This document shows, piece by piece, positions 7,919 through 21,229 of a DNA stretch of 64,000 nucleotides. The stretch is from Streptomyces sp. NRRL WC-3742 (lineage in GTDB: Bacteria > Actinomycetota > Actinomycetes > Streptomycetales > Streptomycetaceae). How positions within the stretch are numbered: position 1 is the stretch's first letter; each line of letters opens with the position of its first letter. The notes under the pieces are model-generated. The model did not search any database and was not told the origin of the DNA. It worked only from the letters and a program-made list of their open reading frames with translations. Both the position numbers and the translations under genes were made by a program. The stretch is taken from contig NZ_JOCF01000040.1 of assembly GCF_000720635.1 (NCBI RefSeq), positions 1 through 64,000 on the forward strand. Direction: 5' to 3'.

Positions 7919-9148
7919 TCACTTATCGGCCGGATCGAGGCCATTCACGACGAGGTCCCACACCACGTCCGCCAAGGCTTCCTTGGGGCCCACCGGCACG
8001 GGCGTCTCCGAACCGTCCGAACCCAGCACCACGGCCTCGTTCACGTCCGACCCGAAAGCCTTGCCGTTGCCCACCTCGTTGACGACCAGCAGGTCACAGC
8101 CCTTGCGGGCGAGCTTGGCCCGGCCGTTGGCGAGCACGTCGTCGGTCTCCGCCGCGAAACCCACCACCAGTTGGCCCGAACGGGCGCGGTTGGCCGAGAT
8201 TTCGGCCAGCACATCGGGATTGCGCACCAGAGCGACCGGCGCCGGCTCGACGCCCTCGACCTTCTTGATCTTGCCCGTGGCGTACTCGGCGGGGCGGAAG
8301 TCGGCCACCGCCGCGGCCATCACCACGGCGTCCGCGTCCCCCCCGGCCTTGAGCACCGCCTCCCGCAACTCCAGCGCGGTGGAGACGTGCACCACGTCCA
8401 CCCCTGCCGGATCGGGCAGCTCCGCGTTGGCCGAGACCAGCGTCACCCGGGCGCCCCGCGCGGCGGCCGTCACGGCCAGCGCGTAGCCCTGCTTGCCGGA
8501 GGAGCGGTTGCCCAGGAAGCGCACCGGGTCCAGCGGCTCCCGGGTGCCGCCGGCGGAGACCACCACGTGCCGGCCCGCCAGGTCGGTGGGCACGGCGCCG
8601 CCGCGCCGCAGCACCGCCTTGCACGCCTCGAAGATCGCGGACGGCTCCGGCAGCCGCCCCTTGCCGGTGTCCTTGCCCGTCAGCCGCCCCACGGCCGGCT
8701 CCAGGACGATCACGCCCCGGCGGCGCAGCGTGGCGACGTTCTCCCGGGTGGCCGGGTGCTCCCACATCTCGGTGTGCATGGCGGGCGCCATCACCACCGG
8801 GCAGCGGGCGGTCAGCAGGGTGTTGGTGAGCAGGTCGTCGGCCAGGCCGTGGGCCGCCTTGGCGATCAGGTCGGCGGTGGCGGGCGCGACCACGACCAGG
8901 TCGGCCTGCTGCCCGATCCGCACGTGCGGCACCTCGTGGACCCGCTCCCAGGTCTCGGTGGCGGCCGGGCGCCCCGACAGCGCCGCCCAGGTGGCCTCCC
9001 CGACGAAGTGCAGCGCGGCCTCGGTGGGCACCACGGTGACCTGGTGGCCGGACTCGGTGAACCGGCGCAGCAGCTCGCACGCCTTGTACGCGGCGATCCC
9101 GCCGCTGACACCGAGGGCCACGCGGGGGGCGTCCACAGTCGGGTTCAT
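7919..9148 (-). CDS. coaBC: Bifunctional phosphopantothenoylcysteine decarboxylase / phosphopantothenate-cysteine ligase
   Basis: Carries out two successive steps of coenzyme A synthesis. The N-terminal flavoprotein decarboxylase half (about residues 1-180) starts with GVSGGIAAYKA and has PHVRIGQ, with the active-site His, and APAMHTEMW, where the classic motif has Asn in place of this His; I recall the His form from other actinobacteria. The C-terminal ligase half holds SAGGTREPLDPVRFLGNRSS, the NPDVL segment and the TGKIKK lysine. The ATG at 9148 follows GGAGAG closely; upstream extension is not family-like. It is in the same direction as mihF-gmk-rpoZ but separated from them by a strong terminator. 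Confidence 0.95.
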   Translation of the reverse strand: MNPTVDAPRVALGVSGGIAAYKACELLRRFTESGHQVTVVPTEAALHFVGEATWAALSGRPAATETWERVHEVPHVRIGQQADLVVVAPATADLIAKAAHGLADDLLTNTLLTARCPVVMAPAMHTEMWEHPATRENVATLRRRGVIVLEPAVGRLTGKDTGKGRLPEPSAIFEACKAVLRRGGAVPTDLAGRHVVVSAGGTREPLDPVRFLGNRSSGKQGYALAVTAAARGARVTLVSANAELPDPAGVDVVHVSTALELREAVLKAGGDADAVVMAAAVADFRPAEYATGKIKKVEGVEPAPVALVRNPDVLAEISANRARSGQLVVGFAAETDDVLANGRAKLARKGCDLLVVNEVGNGKAFGSDVNEAVVLGSDGSETPVPVGPKEALADVVWDLVVNGLDPADK

Positions 9149-9214
9149 CTCTCCGGCCTCTCTCCGCATCGGGAACCCGCCCACCCTACGGCCCCGCACA
9201 CGGAGGGAGAAACG

Positions 9215-9253
9215 CCGGAGGGCCCGGCGGAATGGTTCCGCCGGGCCCTCCGG
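9215..9253 (-). terminator. 18-bp perfect hairpin after rpoZ
   Basis: The arms CCGGAGGGCCCGGCGGAA and its exact complement flank a three-base TGG loop. It lies 18 bases past the rpoZ stop and upstream of coaBC. This is one of the strongest stems in the window and should end the mihF-gmk-rpoZ transcript. Confidence 0.9.
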
Positions 9254-9271
9254 GAAGAGTCGTCAACCGCC

Positions 9272-9541
9272 TCAGGCGGCACCCTCGATCGCCTCGGCGG
9301 TCAGCATGCCCGCGTTGATCTCGCGCAGCGCGATCGACAGCGGCTTCTCGTGCACGTGGGTGTCGACCAGCGGGCCGACGTACTCGAGCAGGCCCTCGCC
9401 GAGCTGCGAGTAGTACGCGTTGATCTGGCGCGCGCGCTTGGCCGCGTAGATCACCAGGCTGTACTTCGAGTCGGTGGCCTCAAGCAGCTCGTCGATCGGC
9501 GGGTTGATGATGCCCTCGGGCGCGGTCATGGAAGAGGACAC
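9272..9541 (-). CDS. rpoZ: RNA polymerase omega subunit
   Basis: An 89-residue RNA polymerase subunit that binds the beta-prime subunit and aids assembly. The family core [22 protein letters not shown] is followed by the streptomycete omega segment around [20 protein letters not shown] and a short acidic C-terminus. The ATG is preceded by an AAGG-type site in the 37-base gap after gmk. It sits third in mihF-gmk-rpoZ, a conserved actinobacterial cluster. Confidence 0.96.
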   Translation of the reverse strand: MSSSMTAPEGIINPPIDELLEATDSKYSLVIYAAKRARQINAYYSQLGEGLLEYVGPLVDTHVHEKPLSIALREINAGMLTAEAIEGAA

Positions 9542-9578
9542 GCGAAAACCTTCCGAAAGGGTGGAAAAGACAGACAGG

Positions 9579-10136
9579 TCAGGCTACACCGAGCAAGGCT
9601 AGCAGTTCGGCCGCTACCTGCTCGACCGAGGTGTTGACAAGAGTCGTGTCGAACTCCGACTCCGCCGCCAGCTCGACCTTGGCGGCCTCGAGCCGCCGCT
9701 CGATGACGTCCTGCGGCTCGGTGCCCCGCCCGGTGAGCCGGCGGACCAGCTCCTCCCAGCTCGGCGGGGCCAGGAAGACCAGCTGCGCCTCGGGCATCGA
9801 CTCGCGCACCTGGCGGGCGCCCTGCAGATCGATCTCCAGCAGGACGGGCTCGCCACGCTCCAGCTTCTCCAGCACCGCCGCACGCGGGGTCCCGTAACGG
9901 TTCCCCGCGAACTCGGCCCACTCCAGCAACTCGCCGTTGGCGACGAGCTTGTCGAACTCGTCGTTGTCGACGAAGTGGTACTGGACCCCGTTCTTCTCGC
10001 CCGGCCTCGGGTGGCGGGTCGTCGCCGACACCGAGAGCCAGACCTCGGGGTGCATCTTCCTCATATGAGCGACGACCGTGCTCTTGCCGACCCCCGAAGG
10101 GCCGGAGAGCACGGTCAGCCGCGGACGCTCACTCAT
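9579..10136 (-). CDS. gmk: Guanylate kinase
   Basis: Phosphorylates GMP or dGMP to the diphosphate using ATP. The P-loop is GPSGVGKST (residues 12-20). The GMP-binding segment [13 protein letters not shown], the [12 protein letters not shown] region and YGTPRAAV follow, and the lid/C-terminal helices complete a 185-residue enzyme of normal length. The ATG at 10136 is used because the P-loop then falls at its usual position; upstream sequence overlaps the mihF gene in another frame. The gene lies 49 bases after mihF and 37 bases before rpoZ. Confidence 0.95.
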   Translation of the reverse strand: MSERPRLTVLSGPSGVGKSTVVAHMRKMHPEVWLSVSATTRHPRPGEKNGVQYHFVDNDEFDKLVANGELLEWAEFAGNRYGTPRAAVLEKLERGEPVLLEIDLQGARQVRESMPEAQLVFLAPPSWEELVRRLTGRGTEPQDVIERRLEAAKVELAAESEFDTTLVNTSVEQVAAELLALLGVA

Positions 10137-10185
10137 GCACCGATTATCCCGGATCGCGGACGATCCCGGGACCACGGGGGCACGA

Positions 10186-10512
10186 TCAGGCGGCGCCGCC
10201 GCCGAACTCCCGCTCCAGGGACGCGATCTGGTTCGTGCCGAGACCTCGGACACGCCGGCTCTCGCTGATGCCGAGGCGCTCCATGATCTGCTTGGCACGA
10301 ACCTTCCCGACGCCCGGAAGGGACTCCAACAGGGCCGACACCTTCATCTTGCCGATGACGTCGTTGTCGTTCTTGCCCGCCTTGATGACCTCGTGCAGGG
10401 AGGCGCCGGAGTGCTTGAGCCGGTTCTTGACCTCGGCGCGCTCCCGGCGAGCCTCGGCGGCCTTGGCGAGCGCGGCGGTGCGCTGTTCAGGGGTAAGGGG
10501 CGGAAGAGCCAC
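10186..10512 (-). CDS. mihF: Integration host factor MihF/sIHF, actinobacterial type
   Basis: A 108-residue nucleoid-associated protein of the actinobacterial IHF family, unrelated in fold to E. coli IHF. An N-terminal helix begins [10 protein letters not shown], a basic stretch [15 protein letters not shown] follows, and a helix-hairpin-helix-like DNA-binding core is built around [20 protein letters not shown]. In Streptomyces sIHF compacts the nucleoid and affects sporulation and antibiotic production (established). The GTG at 10512 was chosen because GAGGTGA lies just upstream and the protein then starts as in known sIHF. A good promoter sits about 140 bases upstream. Confidence 0.95.
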   Translation of the reverse strand: MALPPLTPEQRTAALAKAAEARRERAEVKNRLKHSGASLHEVIKAGKNDNDVIGKMKVSALLESLPGVGKVRAKQIMERLGISESRRVRGLGTNQIASLEREFGGGAA

Positions 10513-10649
10513 GCCGTTCACCTCAGGGTTGGAAGGTAGGAATTGAGCTATGACTGTTTTGGTTCCCAGGACACCGTCCGCAAGTGGAACCACAGGGCTC
10601 TGACCTGCGGGAGCTACAAGTTCGCGGCTCACCGATGACCTATCGCCGG

Positions 10650-10678
10650 ACACTACCCGCATTGCGGCGCCGCGTCAG
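10650..10678 (-). promoter_or_regulatory. Likely mihF promoter
   Basis: On the minus strand CTGACG and TAGTGT are separated by 17 bases, close to the streptomycete housekeeping consensus TTGAC(A/G)-N17-TAnnnT. Transcription would start near 10643, giving a leader of roughly 130 bases before the mihF GTG. The 360-bp gap 10513-10872 holds only this promoter, the leader and the pyrF terminator. Confidence 0.55.
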
Positions 10679-10691
10679 GAAAAGAACACGA

Positions 10692-10725
10692 AAAGTCCTG
10701 GTCAGCCAAGGCCGACCAGGACTTT
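10692..10725 (-). terminator. Terminator downstream of pyrF
   Basis: The 12-bp arms AAAGTCCTGGTC and GACCAGGACTTT pair perfectly around a ten-base loop, and the minus strand continues with a T-rich stretch (CTTTTCGTGTTCTTTT). It lies 147 bases past the pyrF stop and just upstream of the mihF promoter, closing the pyrimidine operon. Confidence 0.85.
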
Positions 10726-10872
10726 CCCGGGCAAAATGACCGCGATTGCCAGGCTTGGGCACCGCCGATGTGACGGCGCTCACGTCAACTCCGGCTCCGC
10801 GCCGCCGTCCTGCGGACACTGCGCACGGTCACCGACCGGCTACCCCGGGAGCCACCGCCCCGCCTCGCAGGG

Positions 10873-11706
10873 CTACTTGACGGCCTCCGCGAACTCGCCC
10901 ACGAAGCGCTCCGCCGACTCCCGCAGCGCCGCCACCGACGGCCCGTGCCTGAGCACGTCCCGGCTCACGCTCGGCACCACGTTGAGCACCGAGGCGCCGA
11001 ACACCCGCGGAAGGTCCGCCATCGTCGCGCCCTGGGCGCCGATCCCGGGGGCCAGCAGCGGGCCGTTGATCGCCAGGTCCACGCCCGCGTCGTCCAGCGT
11101 CGCGCCGACCACCGCGCCGAAGGAGCCCAGCGGCTCGGCCCCGGCGTTCTCCGCCGCGAGCTGCCGCAGCACCGAGGCCGCCACCGACTCCCCGCCGGCC
11201 CCGAGCGCGCGCTGCACCTCGGCGCCCTCCGGGTTGGAGGTCAGCGCCAGCGCGAAGGCCCCGCAGCCGTTCTCCCGGGCCAGGTCCAGCGCCGGGCGCA
11301 GCGAGCCGAAGCCCAGGTACGGGCTCACCGTCACGGCGTCCGAGAACAGCGGGCTGCCCGGGGAGAGGAACGCCTCGGCGTACGCGGCCATGGTGGAGCC
11401 GATGTCGCCGCGCTTGGCGTCCATCAGGACGAGCGCACCGGCCGCCCGGGCCTCCTCCACGCTCCTCTCCAGCACCGCGACGCCCTTGCTGCCGAAGCGC
11501 TCGAAGAAGGCGGCCTGCGGCTTGAGCACGGCCACCCGGTCGGCCAGCGCCTCGACCACGGTGCGGCTGAAGGTCTCCAGCCCGGCGAGGTCGTCGCCGA
11601 GGCCCCAGGCGGCCAGCAGCGAGGCGTGCGGGTCGATGCCGACGCAGAGCTGGCCACGGGTGTCCAGGGCCTGGCGCAGGCGGGTACCGAAGGGGGCGAG
11701 GGTCAT
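10873..11706 (-). CDS. pyrF: Orotidine 5'-phosphate decarboxylase (type 2)
   Basis: Catalyses the last step to UMP, decarboxylating OMP. The 277-residue length and the motif LMDAKRGDIGST, with the catalytic Asp and Lys, place it in the longer type 2 family found in actinobacteria and myxobacteria rather than the E. coli type. The N-terminal motif CVGIDPH and the C-terminal phosphate-binding LAPGIGAQG are present. The ATG at 11706 has GGAGA about eight bases upstream. The gene lies 29 bases after pyrD and is the last of the operon. Confidence 0.95.
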   Translation of the reverse strand: MTLAPFGTRLRQALDTRGQLCVGIDPHASLLAAWGLGDDLAGLETFSRTVVEALADRVAVLKPQAAFFERFGSKGVAVLERSVEEARAAGALVLMDAKRGDIGSTMAAYAEAFLSPGSPLFSDAVTVSPYLGFGSLRPALDLARENGCGAFALALTSNPEGAEVQRALGAGGESVAASVLRQLAAENAGAEPLGSFGAVVGATLDDAGVDLAINGPLLAPGIGAQGATMADLPRVFGASVLNVVPSVSRDVLRHGPSVAALRESAERFVGEFAEAVK

Positions 11707-11735
11707 GTCTGGGTCTCCGATGATGGTGGCGGGGG

Positions 11736-12839
<1,104 letters not shown>

Positions 12840-12927
12840 GGGGGTCAACTCCCGCAGGTGGTGAGCGGATTCGGACATGGGAGTGGGGGGCACCCGAGGA
12901 AGTTCGGTGCCCCCCACTGCGGCGGTG

Positions 12928-16228
<3,301 letters not shown>

Positions 16229-16236
<8 letters not shown>

Positions 16237-17386
16237 GCTGGCCCTCCATGAGCTTCACGAAGCGGTCGAACAGGTAGGCGGCGTCGTGCGGGCCGGCGGC
16301 CGCTTCGGGGTGGTACTGCACGCTGAACGCGGGGACGTCGAGCGCCTGCAGGCCCTCGACCACGTCGTCGTTGAGGCAGACGTGGGAGACCTCGACGCGC
16401 CCGTACGGGGTGTCGCTCACCTTGTCCAGCGGCGCGTTCACGGCGAAGCCGTGGTTGTGGGCGGTCACCTCGACCTTGCCGGTGGTGCGGTCCTGCACCG
16501 GCTGGTTGATGCCGCGGTGGCCGTACTTGAGCTTGTACGTGCCGAAGCCCAGCGCGCGGCCGAGGATCTGGTTGCCGAAGCAGATCCCGAAGAACGGGGT
16601 CTTCCGCTCCAGCACGCCCTGCGCCAGGGCGACCTGCTGGTCGGCGGTGGCCGGGTCGCCCGGGCCGTTGGAGAAGAACACGCCGTCGGGGTTGACGGCG
16701 TAGACGTCCTCCAGGGTGGAGTTCGCGGGGAGCACGTGCACCTCGATACCGCGCTCGGCCATCCGCTGCGGGGTCATCGCCTTGATGCCGAGGTCCAGGG
16801 CGGCGACGGTGAACTTCTTCTCACCGATCGCCGGGACGACGTACGCCTCGGTGGTGGCCACCTCGGCGCACAGGTCGGCGCCCTTCATCTCGGGCGACTG
16901 CTGCACCCGGGCCAGCAGCGCGGCCGGGTCGGCGAGCGTCTCGCCGGAGAAGATGCCGCAGCGCATGGCGCCGCGCTCGCGCAGGTGGCGGGTCAGGGCG
17001 CGGGTGTCGACGCCGCTGATGCCGACGACGCCCTGGCGGACGAGCTCCTCGTCCAGGGAGCGGCGCGAGCGCCAGTTGGAGGCGACCCGGGCGGGGTCGC
17101 GCACGACGTACCCGGCGACCCAGATCCGCCTGGACTCGTCGTCCTCGTCGTTCCAGCCGGTGTTGCCGATCTGGGGGGCGGTCATCACGACCACCTGGCG
17201 GTGGTACGAGGGGTCGGTGAGGGTCTCCTGGTAGCCGGACATGCCGGTGTTGAAGACCGCCTCGCCGAAGGTCTCGCCGATCGCGCCGTACGCCTCGCCG
17301 CGGAAGGTCCGGCCGTCCTCCAGGACGAGCACGGCGGGCACGCGAACCCGCCGTTGGCGCTGCGTGGTGGGGGCAGGTGCGGTCAT
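16229..17386 (-). CDS. carA: Carbamoyl-phosphate synthase small (glutaminase) subunit
   Basis: Hydrolyses glutamine and passes ammonia to CarB. The 385-residue protein has the CarA-specific N-terminal domain ([16 protein letters not shown] onward) and a C-terminal class I glutamine amidotransferase domain with nucleophile C269 in [12 protein letters not shown], and H359 and E361 in [11 protein letters not shown]. The ATG at 17386 overlaps the stop of the upstream membrane-protein gene as ATGA, and the 3' end overlaps carB by eight bases, indicating translational coupling. Confidence 0.96.
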
Positions 17387-17943
17387 CGAGTGGCCTCTTC
17401 CGTCTTCGTCTTCGTACGTGTTGCGAGTTGGGCGATCGCCTCGACCCAGGCGGTGTGCTCGTCGGGGTGGTCGGCCCGGAAGCCCGAGTCGAGGGCGGTG
17501 CCCTCGTGGTTCCAGGTCACGACGAGCAGTCCGGACGGGACGACCTTGCCGGCGATCCCGGAGTCCGTGCGGGCACCCGTCAGGTCCTCCGCCGGAATCC
17601 ACAGGTCGACATCGCCGGGGCGCCGCACCAGCAGGCCCGCCTCCCCGAGGGTGAGGTCGGCCCGGCTGCGGGTGCCCAGGCCGTGCGCGACGACCCGGTC
17701 CAGCCAGTTCCCGGCGGTGGTGGTGCCGTGGTACCGGCCGCTGGTCTCCAGGATGGTGCGCCCGGCCTTCTCCGGCACGGCGGGCAGCGGCGGCATGCCG
17801 GACTGCAGGGTGCGCCGCCAGTTCCAGCCCTGGCGCATCAGCCAGTAGACCAGGCCGATGATAATCAGCAGGCCCACGGCCCAGCCGATGTAACCGGGCC
17901 AGTTGGTGACCTTCGCCTGCTCCCTGGCAAGAGAGGTGATCAC
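17383..17943 (-). CDS. Membrane-anchored protein with PH-like domain in the pyr operon
   Basis: A 186-residue protein of unknown function. One hydrophobic segment near residues 17-36 ([20 protein letters not shown]) should anchor it. The rest, probably cytoplasmic given the following RQGWNWRR, is predicted beta-rich with a final helix: [20 protein letters not shown], a [13 protein letters not shown] strand pair, and [12 protein letters not shown]. This resembles bacterial PH-like domains. The start overlaps the pyrC stop (GTGA) and the end overlaps the carA start (ATGA), so it is translated as part of the pyrimidine operon. Such a gene between pyrC and carA is, to my knowledge, usual in streptomycetes. 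No pathway role is established. Confidence 0.85.
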   Translation of the reverse strand: MITSLAREQAKVTNWPGYIGWAVGLLIIIGLVYWLMRQGWNWRRTLQSGMPPLPAVPEKAGRTILETSGRYHGTTTAGNWLDRVVAHGLGTRSRADLTLGEAGLLVRRPGDVDLWIPAEDLTGARTDSGIAGKVVPSGLLVVTWNHEGTALDSGFRADHPDEHTAWVEAIAQLATRTKTKTEEATR

Positions 17944-19274
17944 GCCTGACCGCCCTGCTCGGCGAGCTCCCCCGCGAGGACGGTGGCGCGCCCGCGCAGG
18001 AAGGTGGCGTGCACCCGTCCGGGCAGGTCCAGGCCCTTGTACGGGGTGTTGCGGCTGCGGGTGGCGAAGGTGTCCGGGTTCACGGCACCACGGTACGCGG
18101 GATCGAAGAGCACCAGGTTGGCAGGCTCACCGACCGAGATGGGGCGGCCCTGTCCGGTGAGACGGCCGATCCGCGCCGGGCGGTGCGACATGCGGTCGGC
18201 GACGCCCTCCCAGTTCAGCAGGCCCGTGTCGACCATGGTCTGCTGCACGACCGACAGCGCGGTCTCCAGGCCGACCATGCCCATCGCGGCCACGGCCCAC
18301 TCGCAGTCCTTGTCCTCGTCCGGGTGCGGCGCGTGGTCGGTGGCGACGGCGTCGATGGTGCCGTCCGCGAGCGCCTTGCGCAGCGCCTGGACGTCCTCGG
18401 CGGTGCGCAGCGGCGGGTTCACCTTGTACACCGGGTCGTAGCTGCGGACCATCTCGTCGGTCAGCAGCAGGTGGTGCGGGGTCACCTCGGCGGTGACGTC
18501 CCAGCCCTTGGACTTGGCCCAGCGGACGATCTCGACCGAGCCGGCCGTGGAAAGGTGGCAGACGTGCAGCCGGGAGCCGACGTGCGCGGCGAGCAGCACG
18601 TCGCGGGCGATGATCGACTCCTCGGCGACGGCCGGCCAGCCGCCGAGCCCGAGCTCGCCGGAGACCTGGCCCTCGTTCATCTGGGCGCCCTCGGTCAGCC
18701 GCGGCTCCTGGGCGTGCTGGGCGACGACCCCGTCGAACGCCTTGACGTACTCCAGGGCGCGGCGCATCAGCACCGCGTCGTCCACGCACTTGCCGTCGTC
18801 GGAGAAGACCCGCACGCCGGCGGCGGACTCGTGCATCGCGCCGAGCTCGGCGAGCTTCTTGCCCCCCAGGCCCACGGTGACGGCGCCGACCGGCTGGACG
18901 TCGCAGTAGCCGGCCTCCTGGCCGAGGCGCCAGACCTGCTCGACGACACCGGCGCTGTCGGCCACCGGGGTGGTGTTGGCCATGGCGTGGACGGCGGTGA
19001 AGCCGCCCATCGCGGCGGCCTGGGTGCCGGTGAGGACGGTCTCGGCGTCCTCGCGGCCGGGCTCGCGCAGGTGGGTGTGCAGGTCGACCAGGCCGGGCAG
19101 GGCGATCAGGCCGGTGGCGTCGATCTCGATGTCGGCCTCGACGGCCAGGTCGGTGCCGATCGCCGCGATCACGCCGTCGGCGAGGTGGAGGTCCTGCGGG
19201 GCGCCGCCCAGGATCTTGGCGTTGCGGATCAGGTAGCTGACCGTCTTGTCGGTTCGCTCACTGCGCTCGTTCAC
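17940..19274 (-). CDS. pyrC: Dihydroorotase
   Basis: Cyclises carbamoyl aspartate to dihydroorotate. The 444-residue length and amidohydrolase pattern are those of the class I (Bacillus-type) enzyme. Metal ligands lie in [10 protein letters not shown] near residue 65, further histidines in QHAQEP and CHLSTAGS, and the late aspartate in [10 protein letters not shown]. The GTG start at 19274 overlaps the pyrB stop as GTGA. The first eleven residues ([11 protein letters not shown]) are extra compared with many homologues, but no better internal start exists. Confidence 0.95.
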   Translation of the reverse strand: MNERSERTDKTVSYLIRNAKILGGAPQDLHLADGVIAAIGTDLAVEADIEIDATGLIALPGLVDLHTHLREPGREDAETVLTGTQAAAMGGFTAVHAMANTTPVADSAGVVEQVWRLGQEAGYCDVQPVGAVTVGLGGKKLAELGAMHESAAGVRVFSDDGKCVDDAVLMRRALEYVKAFDGVVAQHAQEPRLTEGAQMNEGQVSGELGLGGWPAVAEESIIARDVLLAAHVGSRLHVCHLSTAGSVEIVRWAKSKGWDVTAEVTPHHLLLTDEMVRSYDPVYKVNPPLRTAEDVQALRKALADGTIDAVATDHAPHPDEDKDCEWAVAAMGMVGLETALSVVQQTMVDTGLLNWEGVADRMSHRPARIGRLTGQGRPISVGEPANLVLFDPAYRGAVNPDTFATRSRNTPYKGLDLPGRVHATFLRGRATVLAGELAEQGGQA

Positions 19275-20260
19275 TGGACGTTCTCCACGGAGTCGGTGCG
19301 GGGGGCTGCGGCGGGGGCGTCGGCGAGGGTGGCTCCGCCGAGCAGCAGGTACAGGACGGCCATCCGGACGGAGACGCCGTTGGCGACCTGCTCGACCACG
19401 GTGCAGCGCGGCGAGTCGGCGACCTCGGCGGTGATCTCCATGCCGCGGACCATCGGGCCGGGGTGCATGACGATGGCGTGCTCGGGCAGCTGCGCCATCC
19501 GCAGGCCGTTCATGCCGTAGCGGCGGCTGTACTCGCGCTCTGTCGGGAAGAACGCGGCGTTCATCCGCTCGCGCTGGACCCGCAGCATCATCAGCGCGTC
19601 GGTCTTCGGCAGGACGCTGTCGAGGTCGTAGCTGATCTCGCAGGGCCAGTTCTGAATGCCGATGGGCAGCAGGGTCGGCGGGGCGACGAAGGTGACCCGG
19701 GCGCCGAGGGTGGTCAGCAGGTGCACGTTGGAGCGGGCGACGCGGCTGTGCAGCACGTCGCCGACGATCGTCACCCGGCGCCCGGCGAGGTCCTTGCCCA
19801 GGCCCGCGTTGAGGTGGCGGCGCATGGTGAAGGCGTCGAGCAGCGCCTGGGTGGGGTGCTCGTGGGTGCCGTCACCGGCGTTGATCACACTGCCGTGCAG
19901 CCAGTCGGACTGCGCGAGCCGGGCCGGCGCGCCCGAGGCGTGGTGGCGGATGACCACGGCGTCGGCGCCCATCGCCTGGAGGGTCAGGGCGGTGTCCTTG
20001 AGGCTCTCGCCCTTGGAGACGGAGGAGCCCTTGGCCGAGAAGTTGATGACGTCGGCGGAGAGCCGCTTCTCGGCGACCTCGAAGGAGGTCTTGGTGCGGG
20101 TGGAGTCCTCGAAGAAGAGGTTGACGACGGTGCGGCCGCGCAGCGTGGGCAGCTTCTTGACGGCCCGGCCGGAGAGCTGGGCCAGCTCCTCGGCGGTGTC
20201 CAGGATCAGCAGCGCGTCGTCACGGGTGAGGTCGGCAGTGGAGACGAGGTGGCGCTTCAC
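19271..20260 (-). CDS. pyrB: Aspartate carbamoyltransferase catalytic subunit
   Basis: Joins carbamoyl phosphate and aspartate. The 329-residue protein carries the carbamoyl-phosphate motif [12 protein letters not shown] near residue 50, [19 protein letters not shown], the late [11 protein letters not shown] segment and the C-terminal [11 protein letters not shown]. No pyrI regulatory subunit gene is visible nearby, so control is probably at the level of PyrR and not allosteric. The GTG start has a GGAG site and lies six bases after the pyrR stop. Confidence 0.96.
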   Translation of the reverse strand: MKRHLVSTADLTRDDALLILDTAEELAQLSGRAVKKLPTLRGRTVVNLFFEDSTRTKTSFEVAEKRLSADVINFSAKGSSVSKGESLKDTALTLQAMGADAVVIRHHASGAPARLAQSDWLHGSVINAGDGTHEHPTQALLDAFTMRRHLNAGLGKDLAGRRVTIVGDVLHSRVARSNVHLLTTLGARVTFVAPPTLLPIGIQNWPCEISYDLDSVLPKTDALMMLRVQRERMNAAFFPTEREYSRRYGMNGLRMAQLPEHAIVMHPGPMVRGMEITAEVADSPRCTVVEQVANGVSVRMAVLYLLLGGATLADAPAAAPRTDSVENVQ

Positions 20261-20266
20261 GCGGTT

Positions 20267-20899
20267 CTACTCCGGAAGGTGCGGTTCGGACGGCTCGGCG
20301 GCCATGGCCTGCGTCGATCGGGCGGCGTGGTCGCGGTCCCCGACCAGGACGGCGTCCACGCCGTCGGAGTCGGCGAGGCGCACCTGCACGGCCTCGCGCA
20401 GCGAGGTGGGGAGGTTCTTGCCCACGTAGTCGGCGCGGATCGGCAGCTCGCGGTGCCCGCGGTCGACGAGGACGGCGAGCTGTACGGCGCGCGGGCGGCC
20501 GATGTCGCTGAGCGCGTCGAGGGCGGCGCGGATGGTGCGGCCGGAGAAGAGCACGTCGTCGACGAGGATCACGAGGCGGCCGTCGATGCCGCCGGGCGGG
20601 ATCTCGGTGTGCTCCAGGGCGCGGGCGGGCTTCAGCCGCAGGTCGTCCCGGTACATGGTGATGTCCAGGGTGCCGAGCGGGATCTCGCGCCCGGTGATCT
20701 GCGCCAGCCGGTCGTGCAGGCGGCGGGCGAGGTGGACACCCCTGGTGTGGATGCCGAGCAGCACGACGTCCTCCGCGCCCTTGGCGCGCTCGACGATCTC
20801 GTGCGCTATCCGGGTGATGACCCGGGCGATGTCCGAGCCGTCCAGCACCTGGTGCGGCGGCCTCGGGGTCGAATCCTGGTGTTCCTGGCGTGCGGTCAT
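20267..20899 (-). CDS. pyrR: PyrR regulator / uracil phosphoribosyltransferase family
   Basis: A 210-residue PRTase-fold protein that senses UMP and binds pyr leader RNA; some members also have uracil phosphoribosyltransferase activity. The PRPP loop is [13 protein letters not shown] (residues 110-122). The RNA-binding basic face includes THE segments [14 protein letters not shown] and [11 protein letters not shown]. The ATG at 20899 has GGAAGGAGG upstream. It is the first gene of the operon and follows a hairpin with the PyrR-binding loop consensus, so it probably controls its own translation and that of the coupled genes behind it. Confidence 0.95.
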   Translation of the reverse strand: MTARQEHQDSTPRPPHQVLDGSDIARVITRIAHEIVERAKGAEDVVLLGIHTRGVHLARRLHDRLAQITGREIPLGTLDITMYRDDLRLKPARALEHTEIPPGGIDGRLVILVDDVLFSGRTIRAALDALSDIGRPRAVQLAVLVDRGHRELPIRADYVGKNLPTSLREAVQVRLADSDGVDAVLVGDRDHAARSTQAMAAEPSEPHLPE

Positions 20900-20910
20900 G
20901 CCGAAGCGGA

Positions 20911-20936
20911 CCTCCTTCCCCGCCTCACAGGACGGG
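20911..20936 (-). promoter_or_regulatory. PyrR-binding leader hairpin abutting the pyrR Shine-Dalgarno
   Basis: Read on the minus strand, CCCG and CGGG form a short stem around UCCUGUGAGG (20919-20936). This loop fits the known PyrR-binding consensus UCCNGNGAGG. The Shine-Dalgarno GGAAGGAGG (20919-20911) begins at the last base of the stem. No transcription terminator with a U-run follows before pyrR. The arrangement therefore suggests that UMP-bound PyrR blocks ribosome access, a translational rather than attenuation mechanism. The rest of the 330-bp pyrR-bldD gap holds the two divergent promoter regions and no gene. Confidence 0.75.
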
Positions 20937-21098
20937 TCTTAAAGGATGTCTGGGATCGCCCCGCCGAATCCGGCGTGGGCTTCGGGTCATCCTATCAGCG
21001 CGCCGAGCGGCAAATGGACCTCCATCATTCCGCTTCAGCGGGTTAACGCCGCCGATGCACCGACGATGCGGGCCATTCGCACGACTGCCCCATTCGGC

Positions 21099-21142
21099 TT
21101 GACGCAACTACCTTACTCTACGTAACCTCACAGTGAGTTACG
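21099..21142 (+). promoter_or_regulatory. Likely bldD promoter with overlapping palindrome
   Basis: TTGACG (21099-21104) and TAACCT (21123-21128) are 18 bases apart, a good housekeeping-type promoter. Positions 21121-21142 form a palindrome, CGTAAC(C)TCAC-A-GTGAGTTACG, with one bulged base, lying over the -10. BldD is known to repress its own gene, and TCAC/AGTGA half-sites were described in early BldD boxes. The palindrome fits the later derived consensus only partly. Confidence 0.6.
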
Positions 21143-21229
21143 AGACGGAGTTCGAACCCACCGGTAACGGCATCGACAATCGCCCGTGACCCACTACTGA
21201 ACGCGAAGCAATCTCGTCCGGGGAGATCA

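Noticed and set aside
7919-9148. His instead of Asn in the CoaC PAMN motif and absence of the lid Cys of E. coli type
   Set aside because: I recall the same PAMH form in other actinobacterial CoaBC proteins, so it is a lineage feature and not a defect.
21146-21166. A tRNA T-loop-like string, GTTCGAACCC, upstream of bldD
   Set aside because: The flanking bases do not form the T-stem, and no acceptor, D or anticodon arm can be folded around it.
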